NCBI RefSeq assembly: GCF_003112515.1
Contig: NZ_BEVZ01000002.1
Span: forward strand, 248,001-312,000
Source of the DNA: Streptomyces fragilis
Lineage (GTDB): Bacteria > Actinomycetota > Actinomycetes > Streptomycetales > Streptomycetaceae
Direction of reading: 5' to 3'
DNA: 64,000 bases
The position numbers and the translations under genes were made by a program. Position 1 is the first letter of the stretch, and the number at the start of each line of letters is the position of its first letter. This document shows, in pieces, positions 1 to 8,280 of this stretch. The notes under the pieces are model-generated. The model was not told the DNA's origin, made no database searches, and worked only from the letters and a program-made list of their open reading frames with translations.

Positions 1-1641
1 ATCGGAGGGCACCACGCCGACGTCCGGACGCTCGACGCCGAGGGATTGCGGGAGATCCCGGGGGTCGGCCGGTCGATCGCCGACAAGGTCACCGCGTACC
101 TCTCCACCGGCGACTTCGCCGCGCTGGAGAAGCTGCGGGCGAAGATCCCCGAGGGGGTGCGACGGCTGACGGCCGTCCCGGGGCTCGGCCCCAGGAAGGC
201 GTACACCCTGCACCAGGAACTGGGGGTCTCCTCCGTCGACGAGCTCGTCGAGGCGATCCACGCCGAGCGGTTGCGCGACCTCAAGGGATTCGGCCCGAGG
301 ACGGAGGAGAACATCCTCCACGGCGTGGAGCTCATGCGGTCGGCCGGCGGCCGGGCGCTGATCGACGTGGCCCTCGACCTCGCCGAGGACGTGGTCGCCA
401 CGCTGTCGCGGATCGACGGCTGCCTGCGGTGCGCGTACGCCGGGTCGCTGCGCCGGGGACGCGAGACCATCGGGGACGTCGACGTGCTGGTGGCGGCCGA
501 GGAGTCCGGGCCGTTCATGGAGGCCTTCGCCGCCCTGCCGTACGTCTCCGAGGTGATCGCCCGCGGCCCGTCCAAGACCTCGGTCCGCACGGACAAGGGC
601 CTCTCCGTCGACCTGCGCGTCGTGCCGCCCGACTCCTGGGGCGCGGCGATGCTGTACTTCACCGGCTCCAAGGCGCACAACATCCGCGTCCGGGAGATCG
701 CCGTGCGGGAGAAACTGAAGCTGTCCGAGTACGGGCTGTTCGACGCGGAGAGCGGCGAGAGGATCGTCTCGCGGGCCGAGGAGGAGGTCTACGCCCGCCT
801 CGGCCTGCCCTGGATCCCGCCGGCGCTGCGGGAGGACCGCGGTGAGATCGAGGCCGCGCGCGAGGACGCACTGCCCGAGCTGATCGAGGAGTCCGACCTG
901 CGGGGAGACCTGCACACGCACACCGACCTCACCGACGGCCTCGCCCCGCTGGAGCGGATGGTCGCCGAGGCCGCGAAGCTCGGGCACGCCTACTACGCGG
1001 TCACCGACCACGCGCCCAACCTGTACATGCAGCAGATGACCGAGGAGCGGATCCTGGCCCAGCGCGAGGAGGTCCGCGCCCTCGACGGGGTCTACGGCAG
1101 ACGGGGCAGGACGGACCGCCGCGGCGGCATGCGGCTGCTGCACGGGGTGGAGCTGAACATCGACCCCGACGGCGAGGTGGACTGGCCGGCCGGCTTCCTG
1201 GCCGGGTTCGACGTGTGCGTGGCCTCGATCCACTCGCACTTCGGCCAGAGCCGCGAGGAACTCACCCGGCGTCTCGTCCGCGCCTGCGAGAACCCGCACG
1301 TCAACATCATCGGCCACCCCACGACCCGCATCCTCGGCAAACGGCCGGGCATCGAGTTCGACCTCGACGAGGTGTTCGCCGCGTGCGCGCGCACCGGCAC
1401 CGCCATGGAGATCAACGCGCACCCCAACCGCCTCGACCTGCGCGACGAGGACATCCTGCGGGCCAGGCGGCACGGTGTGCGGTTCGCCATCGACAGCGAC
1501 GCCCACTCCGTCCCCGACCTGGGCCACCTGCGCTTCGGCGTGGGCACCGCCCGACGGGGCTGGCTCACCGCGGACGAGGTGATCAACACCTGGCCGCTGA
1601 CCCGCCTGCGCCGCTTCCTGCGCAAGGGCCGCCGCGGCTGA
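1..1641 (+). CDS. polX: PolX-type DNA polymerase / 3'-5' exonuclease, 5'-truncated by window edge
   Basis: Family X DNA polymerase fused to a PHP phosphoesterase domain, a likely gap-filling repair enzyme. The frame is open to base 1, so the first few dozen residues (start of the 8-kDa-like domain) lie outside the window and no start codon can be chosen. Visible in order are helix-hairpin-helix repeats (EIPGVGRSIADK, TAVPGLGPRKA, DLKGFGPRTEENI), the polymerase palm with the GDVDVLV metal-binding aspartates and a further aspartate in VDLRVV, then a C-terminal PHP domain. The PHP metal ligands look complete: HTHTDLTDG, TDHAP, HGVELN, SIHSH, IGHPTTR, NAHPNRLDL and DSDAHS. That suggests an active nuclease or phosphatase. 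The next gene begins about 100 bp downstream, with no sign of an operon. Confidence 0.93.
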   Translation: MGGHHADVRTLDAEGLREIPGVGRSIADKVTAYLSTGDFAALEKLRAKIPEGVRRLTAVPGLGPRKAYTLHQELGVSSVDELVEAIHAERLRDLKGFGPRTEENILHGVELMRSAGGRALIDVALDLAEDVVATLSRIDGCLRCAYAGSLRRGRETIGDVDVLVAAEESGPFMEAFAALPYVSEVIARGPSKTSVRTDKGLSVDLRVVPPDSWGAAMLYFTGSKAHNIRVREIAVREKLKLSEYGLFDAESGERIVSRAEEEVYARLGLPWIPPALREDRGEIEAAREDALPELIEESDLRGDLHTHTDLTDGLAPLERMVAEAAKLGHAYYAVTDHAPNLYMQQMTEERILAQREEVRALDGVYGRRGRTDRRGGMRLLHGVELNIDPDGEVDWPAGFLAGFDVCVASIHSHFGQSREELTRRLVRACENPHVNIIGHPTTRILGKRPGIEFDLDEVFAACARTGTAMEINAHPNRLDLRDEDILRARRHGVRFAIDSDAHSVPDLGHLRFGVGTARRGWLTADEVINTWPLTRLRRFLRKGRRG

Positions 1642-1742
1642 CCGGCTTCCGCCGCGGCCGACCGGCATGCGGTCAGGAATGGAACCTCCGGCCACGGCGT
1701 GCCAGTGTGACGCGTCACGACCGATCCGACTGGGGGGCCGGA

Positions 1743-2243
1743 ATGAAGCCGGGCACAACGGAGCTGGCGGTGTCGGAGGCGACGCCGCAGGACCTCGAAG
1801 GCGTACTGAAGCTCCAGTACCTCTGCTACCAGAGCGAGGCCGAGCGGTACGACGACCACACCCTCCCGCCGCTCACCCAGGACCTGGCGGGTCTGCGCGA
1901 GGACCGCGAGGCCGGCGTGCTGCTCGTGGTGCGGCTCGGCAGCGAGGTGGTCGGCTCGGTCCGCGGCCGCCGGCGCGGTGACGCCTTCCACATCGGCCGG
2001 CTGGTGGTCCATCCCCGTCTCCAGCGGCGAGGCCTCGGCAGCCGGCTGCTGGCGGCCGTCGAGGAACGGGCGGGCGACGCGGCGTGGCTGGAGCTGTTCA
2101 CGGGCGACCGCAGCACGGAGCAGCTCGCCCTGTACACCGCCGCCGGCTACCGTCCGTACCGGACCGAACGGGTCGCGCCGCACCTGGGCATGGTCCACCT
2201 GCGCAAGGAGGCGGCGGCGGGCCTACCGTCCGTCACCAATTGA
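1743..2243 (+). CDS. GNAT family N-acetyltransferase
   Basis: A 166-residue acetyltransferase of the GNAT fold, expected to move an acetyl group from acetyl-CoA to an unknown amine. The acetyl-CoA-binding motif A is clear (IGRLVVHPRLQRRGLGSRLL), followed by the usual motif B strand-helix with LYTAAGYRPY near the C terminus. The ATG at 1743 is chosen because the protein then begins just before the fold; the same frame is open far upstream but lacks GNAT-like sequence. The substrate cannot be inferred and the neighbours give no help. Confidence 0.85.
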   Translation: MKPGTTELAVSEATPQDLEGVLKLQYLCYQSEAERYDDHTLPPLTQDLAGLREDREAGVLLVVRLGSEVVGSVRGRRRGDAFHIGRLVVHPRLQRRGLGSRLLAAVEERAGDAAWLELFTGDRSTEQLALYTAAGYRPYRTERVAPHLGMVHLRKEAAAGLPSVTN

Positions 2244-2329
2244 CGCTCCGACAACCAAGCACGCATGAGCGCACGTTCGATGCCCGCAAGCTATGGCGAA
2301 GATCGCCCGGCTCGTGTGAGGCTGCGCGC

Positions 2330-3133
2330 ATGGGTCTCTTCGAACAGGAAAAGCCGGACCGGCTGCGCTCCGACCGCCCCCACTCCGCGCGGGTGTGGAA
2401 CTACCTCCTCGGCGGCAAGGACAACTACCCTCCCGACCGCGAGGTCGGTGAGGCGATCCTCACCACGTTCCCCGACTTCGCGGCGGTCGCCCGGCAACAG
2501 CGGGTCTTCCTCGGCAGGGCCGTGCGGTTCCTGGCCGGGGAGGCGGGCGTGCGGCAGTTCCTGGACGTCGGGACCGGTCTGCCCACCGCGGACAACACCC
2601 ACGAGGTGGCCCAGCGGATCGCCCCGGAGAGCAGGATCGTCTACGTGGACCACGACCCGCTGGTCCTGGTGCACGCGCAGGCCCTGCTCACCAGCGGCCC
2701 GGAGGGCGTCTGCGACTACGTCGAGGCCGACGTGAAGGATCCACTGCGGATCCTCGAGGAGGCGGCGCGCACCCTCGACTTCAGCCGGCCGGTCGGCCTG
2801 ATGCTGCTGGGGATCATGGGCCAGCTGCCCGACGAGGACGACCCGTGGGGCGTCGTGCGCACGCTGGTGGAGGCCCTGCCGCCGGGCAGCTACCTGGCGC
2901 TCTCGGACGGCACGGACACCAGCGACGCGCTGAACACGGCGGTGGCCGCGTACAACGCGCAGTCCGCGCACAACTACCACCTGCGCCCCGCCGAGGACAT
3001 CGCCCGCTTCTTCGACGGCCTGGAGCTGCTGGAGCCGGGCGTGGTCCGGTCCGCGGACTGGCGGCCGCACCTGTCCGGGCCGATGCCGGAGGCCCCGGCC
3101 CACGCGGTGTGCGGGGTCGCCCGCAAGCCCTGA
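2330..3133 (+). CDS. SAM-dependent methyltransferase, DUF574/Methyltransf_19 type
   Basis: A 267-residue protein of the actinobacterial DUF574 methyltransferase family, which is greatly expanded in Streptomyces. Typical marks are the N-terminal ARVWNYLLGGKDNYPPDREV block, the SAM-binding FLDVGTGLPTADNTHEVAQ loop, the acidic IVYVDHDPLVL strand end and the LMLLGIMGQLPD strand. ATG 2330 is used because family members start shortly before the ARVWNYLLGG motif; an upstream extension in frame is not family-like. The natural substrate of this family is unknown to me. It appears monocistronic. Confidence 0.87.
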   Translation: MGLFEQEKPDRLRSDRPHSARVWNYLLGGKDNYPPDREVGEAILTTFPDFAAVARQQRVFLGRAVRFLAGEAGVRQFLDVGTGLPTADNTHEVAQRIAPESRIVYVDHDPLVLVHAQALLTSGPEGVCDYVEADVKDPLRILEEAARTLDFSRPVGLMLLGIMGQLPDEDDPWGVVRTLVEALPPGSYLALSDGTDTSDALNTAVAAYNAQSAHNYHLRPAEDIARFFDGLELLEPGVVRSADWRPHLSGPMPEAPAHAVCGVARKP

Positions 3134-3218
3134 CCGCTGCCCGCCCTGACCGCCGCACGCCCGGAGCGCCTGACGCCCGACGCTCCGGACGCCCGGTCTG
3201 CCGTCCGCCGCACCCCCG

Positions 3219-3425
3219 TCACATCCCGGCCGCCGCCTTGATGGCGGCCCGGATGCGCGGGTAGGTGCCGCACCGGCCGACGGTGCGGATGCCGTCGAGG
3301 TCGGCCTCGGCGATGCCGCGGCCCTCCTCGGCGACGCGGCGGACCAGGGCGACGGCGGCCATGATCTGGCCCGGCCGGCAGTAGCCGCACTGGGCGACGT
3401 CCTGGAGGGAGGGGGCGAACCCCGA
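3219..3425 (-). pseudogene. remnant of a [2Fe-2S] subunit (isoquinoline 1-oxidoreductase alpha / xanthine dehydrogenase small subunit type)
   Basis: About 67 residues resemble only the C-terminal [2Fe-2S] domain of molybdenum hydroxylase small subunits: DVAQCGYCRPGQIMAAVAL, then RCGTYPRIRAAIKAAAGM. The N-terminal plant-type ferredoxin domain (about 80 residues) is missing, and the second cluster motif, normally NxCRCGTY, reads TVGRCGTY, so one cluster cysteine is lost. Truncation plus a damaged motif indicates a dead gene. In other actinobacteria such subunits often lie next to a TetR gene, as the remnant does here, so the TetR may have outlived its target operon. Confidence 0.72.
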
Positions 3426-3456
3426 CACCGGCGGCCAGCCTGTACGGTCGGTGCCC

Positions 3457-4116
3457 ATGACCTCCTCGGACGTCCCGTCGCTGCTCGAGACCGCGTTCAC
3501 CGGGGCCGCCGAGGGCGCGGGTCCGGACGACGAGATCGCCGCGCGCCTGCTCGACGCCGCCCACGAGCAGTTCTGCCGGATCGGCATCAAGCGGTCCACC
3601 ATGGCGGACGTGGCCAAGCTGGCCGGCGTCTCCCGCATCACCGTCTACCGCCGCTTCGCCACCAAGGACGTGCTCGTCGAGCAGGTCGTACGGCGGGAGT
3701 TGCGGCGCTGCCTCGACCGCTTCGCGCACGACGTCCAAGGCGCCGAGACGGTCGCCGACCGGGTCGAGCTGGGCTTCGTCAGCTCCCTGCGCGCCATCCG
3801 CCGCAACGCCCTCATCGGCGGCCTGATGGCCGTGGAGCCGGACGCGGTGGTGCCGTCCATGACCAGCGACGGCGGCCGCACCCTGGCCGCCGTCCGCCAG
3901 TTCCTGGCCGGCGGGCTGCGCCGGGAGCAACAGGCGGGCAACGTCTCCGAGGACGTCGACGTCGACCTGGTGGCCGAGATGATGGTGCGGATCTCCGCGT
4001 CCTTCCTGGTCATCCCCAGCCACGTCGTCGACATCGAGGACGACGAGCAGATGCGCGCGGTGGCCCGGCGGTTCCTGGTGCCGATGCTCGAGCCACCGCG
4101 CCCGGCTCACTCGTAG
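3457..4116 (+). CDS. TetR/AcrR family transcriptional regulator
   Basis: A 219-residue repressor-type protein. The N-terminal helix-turn-helix is clear (RSTMADVAKLAGVSRITVYR, then FATKDVLVEQVV) and is followed by an alpha-helical ligand-binding domain of normal length. ATG 3457 is used; a GTG two codons earlier (3451) is equally possible, and no good ribosome binding site precedes either. It diverges from the [2Fe-2S] remnant, so its original target operon may have been lost. Its C-terminal codons overlap a short minus-strand ORF. The ligand is unknown. Confidence 0.87.
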   Translation: MTSSDVPSLLETAFTGAAEGAGPDDEIAARLLDAAHEQFCRIGIKRSTMADVAKLAGVSRITVYRRFATKDVLVEQVVRRELRRCLDRFAHDVQGAETVADRVELGFVSSLRAIRRNALIGGLMAVEPDAVVPSMTSDGGRTLAAVRQFLAGGLRREQQAGNVSEDVDVDLVAEMMVRISASFLVIPSHVVDIEDDEQMRAVARRFLVPMLEPPRPAHS

Positions 4117-4310
4117 AGCTCCCCGCTCTCCGCCCGCGCCACCGGCGAGGCCGGCGGCTCGAACCGCTCGCCGTACCGCCCGGCCGGCTCCCGTGCCCGG
4201 GCGACGAGCCCGCCCCGCACCCGAGCTTCTTCCTCGGCGACGGCATGCCCATCGCCCCGCGGCCCTCGGCGTACACCCCTGGCCCTTGCGGGGGTGCCCA
4301 GGCCGGTCAC
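4107..4310 (-). CDS. small unrecognised ORF coupled to arsO
   Basis: A 67-codon frame whose GTG start overlaps the arsO stop as GTGA, the same coupling seen in most operons of this window. It ends in RAESGELYE, 10 bp inside the 3' end of the convergent tetR gene. It is Arg/Gly/Glu-rich with strongly GC-biased third positions in its second half, but it shows no motif or family I recognise. It may be a genuine short gene of the arsenic operon or the decayed tail of one. Confidence 0.35.
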   Translation of the reverse strand: MTGLGTPARARGVRRGPRGDGHAVAEEEARVRGGLVARAREPAGRYGERFEPPASPVARAESGELYE

Positions 4311-5707
4311 GAGCCGCAGCACCCGTCCGCCGGTGCCGCCCCGGCCACTTCGGCCGTGGCAGGGCTGTCCAGGAGTACGAGCTGCGGAGCGGGCGCGCAG
4401 CAGCCACCGCCGTCCGCCTCAGCGGCATCGGGGGCGTCGAACAGGCCTGCGCCGCCGCAGACCCCGGTCTCGGGCAGGGTCAGTTCCACGCGGTCGGCGG
4501 ACTCGAGGTCACCGGCGATCGCGGCGGCCACGGAGCGGACCTGCTCGTAGCCGGTCATCGCCAGGAACGTCGGGGCGCGGCCGTAGGACTTCATGCCGAC
4601 CAGGTACACACCGGGTTCGGGGTGGGAGAGCTCGCGGTGGCCGTGCGGATAGACGGTGCCGCAGGAGTGCTGGTTGGGGTCGATCAGCGGAGCCAGGGCG
4701 ACGGGCGCCTGGAGGCGCTCGTCGAGGCGCAGGCGCAGCTCGTCGAGAAAGGTCAGATCGGGACGGAACCCGGTCAGCACGATCACTTCGTCGACCGGGT
4801 CCAGACGGCGGCCGTCCTCGCCGACCAGGACGAGGCGGCCGTCGTCCGTCCGCTCGATCGCCTCGGTGCGGAAGCCCGTGACCGCGTCCGCGTGACCCTC
4901 GTCGACGGCGGCCTTCGCCGCCAGGCCCAGGGCGCCGCGGGCGGGGAGCTGGTCGGCCTCGCCACCGCCGAAGGTGGAGCCGGAGATGCCCCGGCGCAGG
5001 ATCCACACGCCCTTCGTTCCCGCACCGTCGTCGGACGTGGCGAGGTCGGCGAGGTGGGCGAGCGCGGTGAACGCGGAGGCGCCGGAGCCGATCACGGCGG
5101 TGCGCCTGCCCGCGTACCGGGCCCGGACGGCGGCGTCCTTCAGGTCCGGGACGCGGTAGGTGATCCGGTCCGCGGCGGCCTTCTCACCGAGCGCGGGCAG
5201 TCCGCTGCCGCCGGCCGGGGACGGCGTGGCCCAGGTGCCGGAGGCGTCGATGACGGCGCGGGCGAGGACGCGCTCCTCGCTGCCGTCGGTGTGGGTGACG
5301 TGCACGACGAACGGCTGCTGCTCGCGGTCGGCGTCCACGATCCGGTCCCGTCCGTTGCGGGAGACGCCGGTGACGGTGACGCCGGTGCGGACGCGGTCGC
5401 CGAGGACGTCGGCGAGCGGCAGCAGGTAGAGATCGGCCCAGTCGCCGCCGGAGGGATAGGTGGCCGGGTCGGGGCGTGTCCAGCCGGTGGGGGCGAGGAG
5501 CTTCTCGGCGGCGGGGTCGACGACCTCGGCCCAGGTGGAGAACAGCCGCACGTGCGCCCACTCGCGCACCGCCGCGCCGGCGGTGGGGCCGGCCTCGAGG
5601 ACCAGGGGCTCGATGCCCCGGTCGACCAGGTGGGCGGCGGCGGCCAGACCGGCGGGGCCGGCCCCGATCACGACGACGGGCAGTTCGGTGGTGGCGGGCG
5701 CGTTCAC
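4307..5707 (-). CDS. arsO: flavin-dependent monooxygenase-like protein of the arsenic island (ArsO-like)
   Basis: A 466-residue FAD/NAD(P)-binding oxidoreductase. The FAD dinucleotide fold is at the N terminus (VVVIGAGPAGLAAAAHL), a second nucleotide-binding fold lies near the middle (RTAVIGSGASAFTALAHL), and a late GVYLVGMKSYGRAPTFLAM block carries the typical flavoprotein segment. The C-terminal tail is rich in cysteine (GVCGG, GGGCC, GCCGS), which could bind arsenite. The start is GTG 5707, preceded by GAGGAG at 5 nt; a longer GTG frame from 5764 would run through the operator. ArsO-type genes are known from Streptomyces ars operons, and the enzymatic role is not established. It diverges from arsR across shared operator repeats. 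Confidence 0.78.
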   Translation of the reverse strand: MNAPATTELPVVVIGAGPAGLAAAAHLVDRGIEPLVLEAGPTAGAAVREWAHVRLFSTWAEVVDPAAEKLLAPTGWTRPDPATYPSGGDWADLYLLPLADVLGDRVRTGVTVTGVSRNGRDRIVDADREQQPFVVHVTHTDGSEERVLARAVIDASGTWATPSPAGGSGLPALGEKAAADRITYRVPDLKDAAVRARYAGRRTAVIGSGASAFTALAHLADLATSDDGAGTKGVWILRRGISGSTFGGGEADQLPARGALGLAAKAAVDEGHADAVTGFRTEAIERTDDGRLVLVGEDGRRLDPVDEVIVLTGFRPDLTFLDELRLRLDERLQAPVALAPLIDPNQHSCGTVYPHGHRELSHPEPGVYLVGMKSYGRAPTFLAMTGYEQVRSVAAAIAGDLESADRVELTLPETGVCGGAGLFDAPDAAEADGGGCCAPAPQLVLLDSPATAEVAGAAPADGCCGS

Positions 5708-5725
5708 GGAGACTCCTCGCGTGTT

Positions 5726-5890
5726 TCGACATCTGTCGATGGCTTGTGCGGCCCAGAATGGCACCTGTATTGATGACCGTCAACATAGACATTCATCGAA
5801 CCGAGGGCTGCCCGGTGTCCGGCCGGTCGTCGCCGGTGGCGGACCTGCCTCCCTACTGGTTCGACATGTGTCAACATAGATGCATGTCGA
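5726..5890. promoter_or_regulatory. divergent arsO/arsR promoter-operator region with ArsR-type palindromes
   Basis: The gap between the two divergent genes carries repeated near-palindromes: perfect TCGACA-TC-TGTCGA at 5726-5739, a related TCAACATAGACATTCATCGA at 5780-5799, and TCGACATGTGTCAA at 5861-5874, with another CATGTCGA overlapping the arsR start codon. Shared half-sites (TCGACAT, TCAACAT) in both orientations are what an ArsR/SmtB dimer would bind. The position suggests ArsR represses both directions and is itself autoregulated. Confidence 0.65.
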
Positions 5891-6258
5891 ATGCGAAGGT
5901 GCTGCCGCTGCTCGAGCCCGCCGACGGTCAGGGCGTGGCGCCGTGCTGCCCGCCGCTGACCGAGCGGCCGATGACCGCCGAGGAGGCCGAGACGGCCGCG
6001 CGGATGTTCAAGGCGCTCGGCGACCCGGTCCGCCTGCGTCTCTTCTCATCCGTGGCCTCCCACGAGGGCGGGGAGGCGTGCGTGTGCGACATCTCCGACG
6101 TGGGGGTCTCCCAGCCCACGGTGTCGCACCACCTGAAGAAGCTCAAGGAGGCCGGGCTGCTCACCTCCGAGCGGCGCGGCACCTGGGTCTACTACCGGGT
6201 CGAGCGGTCCGTACTGGCGGCGATGGGCAAGCTGCTGAGCCTGCCGGCCGCGCCCTGA
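5884..6258 (+). CDS. arsR: ArsR/SmtB family arsenite-responsive repressor (CgArsR-like)
   Basis: A 124-residue winged-helix metalloregulator that should leave its operator on binding As(III). The DNA-recognition helix region is VGVSQPTVSHHLKKLKEAG and the wing is RRGTWVYYRV. Cysteine pairs at residues 21-22 (PCCPP) and 66/68 (ACVCDIS) match two known arsenite sites: the CVCD of classical ArsR and the N-terminal Cys-Cys of the Corynebacterium type. ATG 5884 is used. It lacks a Shine-Dalgarno sequence and its start lies inside the last operator repeat, so a leaderless or very short leader transcript is possible. Confidence 0.87.
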   Translation: MSNAKVLPLLEPADGQGVAPCCPPLTERPMTAEEAETAARMFKALGDPVRLRLFSSVASHEGGEACVCDISDVGVSQPTVSHHLKKLKEAGLLTSERRGTWVYYRVERSVLAAMGKLLSLPAAP

Positions 6259-6316
6259 CCGCACCGGGTCCTTCTCGCCGGCGAGCCGGCTTCAGGCGCC
6301 GCGAGTCCCACTGGTG

Positions 6317-7450
6317 CTACGACCTGCGTGATGCGTCACGGGGCGTCGTCACCGCGTCGGCGCCGAACCTCCCCCGCCAGGCGAGCGCGACGCGGACCAG
6401 CACGATCAGCACCGGCACCTCGATGAGCGGGCCGACGACACCGGACAGGGCCTGGCCCGAGGTGACGCCGAAGGTGGCGATGGCGACCGCGATGGCCAGC
6501 TCGAAGTTGTTGCCCGCCGCCGTGAAGGCGAGGGTCGCGGTGCGGTCGTAGGCGAGCCCCAGGGCCTTGCCCAGGAGGAAGGTGCCGAAGAACATCACCG
6601 CGAAGTAGACCAGCAGCGGCAGCGCGATCCGGGCGACGTCCCCGGGCTGCGAGGTGATGGTCCTGCCCTGGAGGGCGAAGAGGACGACGATCGTGAACAG
6701 CAGCCCGTACAGGGCCCACGGGCCGATCTTCGGCAGGAACCGCTGCTCGTAGTCGGCGCGACCGAGCTTCTTCTCGCCCAGGCGGCGGGTGAGGAAGCCG
6801 GCGGCGAGCGGGATGCCGAGGAAGATGACGACGTTGAGCGCGATCCTCCCCATGGAGATGTCGAGGTGCTCGCCGTCGCCGAGACCGAGCCGGCCCGGCA
6901 GCAGGTCGAGGTAGAACCAGCCCAGCAGGCCGAACGCGACGACTTGGAAGACGGAGTTCAGGGCGACGAGGACGGCGGCGGCCTCGCGGTCGCCGCAGGC
7001 GAGGTCGTTCCAGATGATCACCATGGCGATGCAGCGGGCCAGGCCGACGATGATCAGGCCGGTGCGGTACTCGGGCAGGTCCGGCAGGAAGGTCCACGCG
7101 ACCGCGAACATGACCGCCGGGCCGACGATCCAGTTGACGACCAGCGACGAGACCATCAGCTTCCGGTCGCCGGTGACGGCGTCGAGCCGGTCGTAGCGGA
7201 CCTTCGCCAGCACCGGGTACATCATGATCAGCAGCCCGAGCGCGATCGGCAGGGAGATCCCGCCGGTCTCCACCTTCGCCAAGGCGTCGTTCAATCCCGG
7301 GACGAGCCGGCCGAGCCCGAGGCCGACGGCCATGGCGAGCAGGATCCAGACCGCGAGGTAGCGGTCCAGGGTGGAGAGCTTCTTGACGATCGATTCCCTG
7401 GCCGCCTCGGGGCTCGGGGTGCGGGCCGTGGTCGGCTCGGTGGACGTCAC
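6317..7450 (-). CDS. acr3: Acr3-family arsenite efflux permease
   Basis: A 377-residue membrane protein with about ten hydrophobic segments, the usual length for Acr3. It exports arsenite, using the proton gradient. The family cysteine in the fourth segment is present (LARCIAMVIIWNDLACGD, near residue 140), as is the C-terminal FTAAGNNFELAIAVAIATFG signature. The start is GTG 7450, overlapping the stop of the upstream arsR as GTGA, so the two are translationally coupled and probably share the promoter at the 7779-7796 palindrome. A longer frame upstream simply reads through arsR out of frame. Confidence 0.93.
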   Translation of the reverse strand: MTSTEPTTARTPSPEAARESIVKKLSTLDRYLAVWILLAMAVGLGLGRLVPGLNDALAKVETGGISLPIALGLLIMMYPVLAKVRYDRLDAVTGDRKLMVSSLVVNWIVGPAVMFAVAWTFLPDLPEYRTGLIIVGLARCIAMVIIWNDLACGDREAAAVLVALNSVFQVVAFGLLGWFYLDLLPGRLGLGDGEHLDISMGRIALNVVIFLGIPLAAGFLTRRLGEKKLGRADYEQRFLPKIGPWALYGLLFTIVVLFALQGRTITSQPGDVARIALPLLVYFAVMFFGTFLLGKALGLAYDRTATLAFTAAGNNFELAIAVAIATFGVTSGQALSGVVGPLIEVPVLIVLVRVALAWRGRFGADAVTTPRDASRRS

Positions 7451-7755
7451 GGGCAGGCCCTCTTGTTCTCGGCGGCGGCGCGGGCGCATGCGGCGAGCTC
7501 GGCGAACCGGTCGGAGAGGCCGGCCAGGACGTCGGGCCTGAGCTTGTAGTAGGTGAAGCGGCCGCACGGCTCGGTCTCCACCAGCCCGGCCTCGCGCAGC
7601 ACCTTCATGTGGTTGGACAGGTTGGTCTGCTTGGCCCCGGTCTCCTCCACCAGGTGCGTCGTGCACAGCGTCTCGCGCGCCAGCAGGGTCACGATCCGCA
7701 GCCGCAGCGGATCGCCCAACGCCCGGATCACCTCAGGATCGACTGAAGTCAGCAT
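7447..7755 (-). CDS. arsR: second ArsR family repressor, co-transcribed with acr3
   Basis: A 102-residue winged-helix repressor, with recognition region AKQTNLSNHMKVLREAGLVE and wing GRFTYYKLRP. It is not a copy of the 5884 gene. The classical CVCD motif is replaced by LCTTH, and the other cysteines are at about 64, 90 and 101, so the inducer site probably uses a different set of ligands. It is the first gene of an arsR-acr3 unit and diverges from arsC over a perfect 18-bp palindrome, which is its most likely operator. Confidence 0.85.
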   Translation of the reverse strand: MLTSVDPEVIRALGDPLRLRIVTLLARETLCTTHLVEETGAKQTNLSNHMKVLREAGLVETEPCGRFTYYKLRPDVLAGLSDRFAELAACARAAAENKRACP

Positions 7756-7778
7756 GCGCTGATAGTGTCACATCACTG

Positions 7779-7796
7779 TCCGCTGATATCAGCGGA
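7779..7796. promoter_or_regulatory. perfect palindromic ArsR operator between arsR-acr3 and arsC
   Basis: TCCGCTGATATCAGCGGA is an exact 18-bp inverted repeat in the 89-bp divergent gap. Extra GCTGAT half-sites flank it on both sides (7759-7764 and 7798-7803). It differs completely from the TCGACAT-type sites at the other arsR, so the two repressors probably do not cross-bind. Confidence 0.75.
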
Positions 7797-7844
7797 TGCT
7801 GATGCCGTGACGCATGCGGCCGCCGCGAGACCAGGGAGCCCTTC

Positions 7845-8279
7845 ATGCCCGACAGCCCCGGCACGAAGCCGTCCGTCCTGTTCGTCTGCGTCCACAACGC
7901 CGGCCGCTCCCAGATGGCCGCCGCCTGGCTCACCCACCTGGCCGGTGACCGCGTCGAGGTCCGCTCCGCAGGCTCCGCCCCCGGTGACCAGGTCAACCCC
8001 GCCGCCGTGGAGGCCATGGCCGAAGTGGGCATCGACATCTCTCAGGAGACACCGAAGATCCTCACCGTGGAGGCGGTGAAGGAGTCCGACGTGTGCGTCA
8101 CCATGGGCTGCGGCGACACCTGCCCCGTCTTCCCCGGCAAGCGCTACCTGGACTGGAAGCCGGCCGACCCGGCCGGCCAGGCTGTCGAGGCCGTCCGCCC
8201 CATCCGCGACGAGATCAAGACCCTGGTCGAGGGCCTGATTGCCGAGATCGTCCCGGCGGAGCCGCAGGCGACCGCGTGA
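7845..8279 (+). CDS. arsC: arsenate reductase, low-molecular-weight phosphatase fold
   Basis: A 144-residue enzyme that reduces arsenate to arsenite for export by Acr3. The anion-binding P-loop CVHNAGRS holds Cys15 and Arg21. Cysteines 84, 89 and 93 (VCVTMGCGDTCP) sit where the redox relay cysteines of thioredoxin-linked enzymes lie, followed by FPGKRYLDWKPADPAG, typical of the actinobacterial branch. The reductant (thioredoxin or mycothiol/mycoredoxin) cannot be decided from the sequence. It diverges from arsR-acr3 and is likely controlled by the same palindrome. Confidence 0.92.
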   Translation: MPDSPGTKPSVLFVCVHNAGRSQMAAAWLTHLAGDRVEVRSAGSAPGDQVNPAAVEAMAEVGIDISQETPKILTVEAVKESDVCVTMGCGDTCPVFPGKRYLDWKPADPAGQAVEAVRPIRDEIKTLVEGLIAEIVPAEPQATA

Positions 8280-8280
8280 G

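Noticed and set aside
4193..5773. A 526-codon plus-strand frame opposite arsO
   Set aside because: It shows no recognisable domains, while the minus strand holds a complete flavoprotein with a ribosome binding site.
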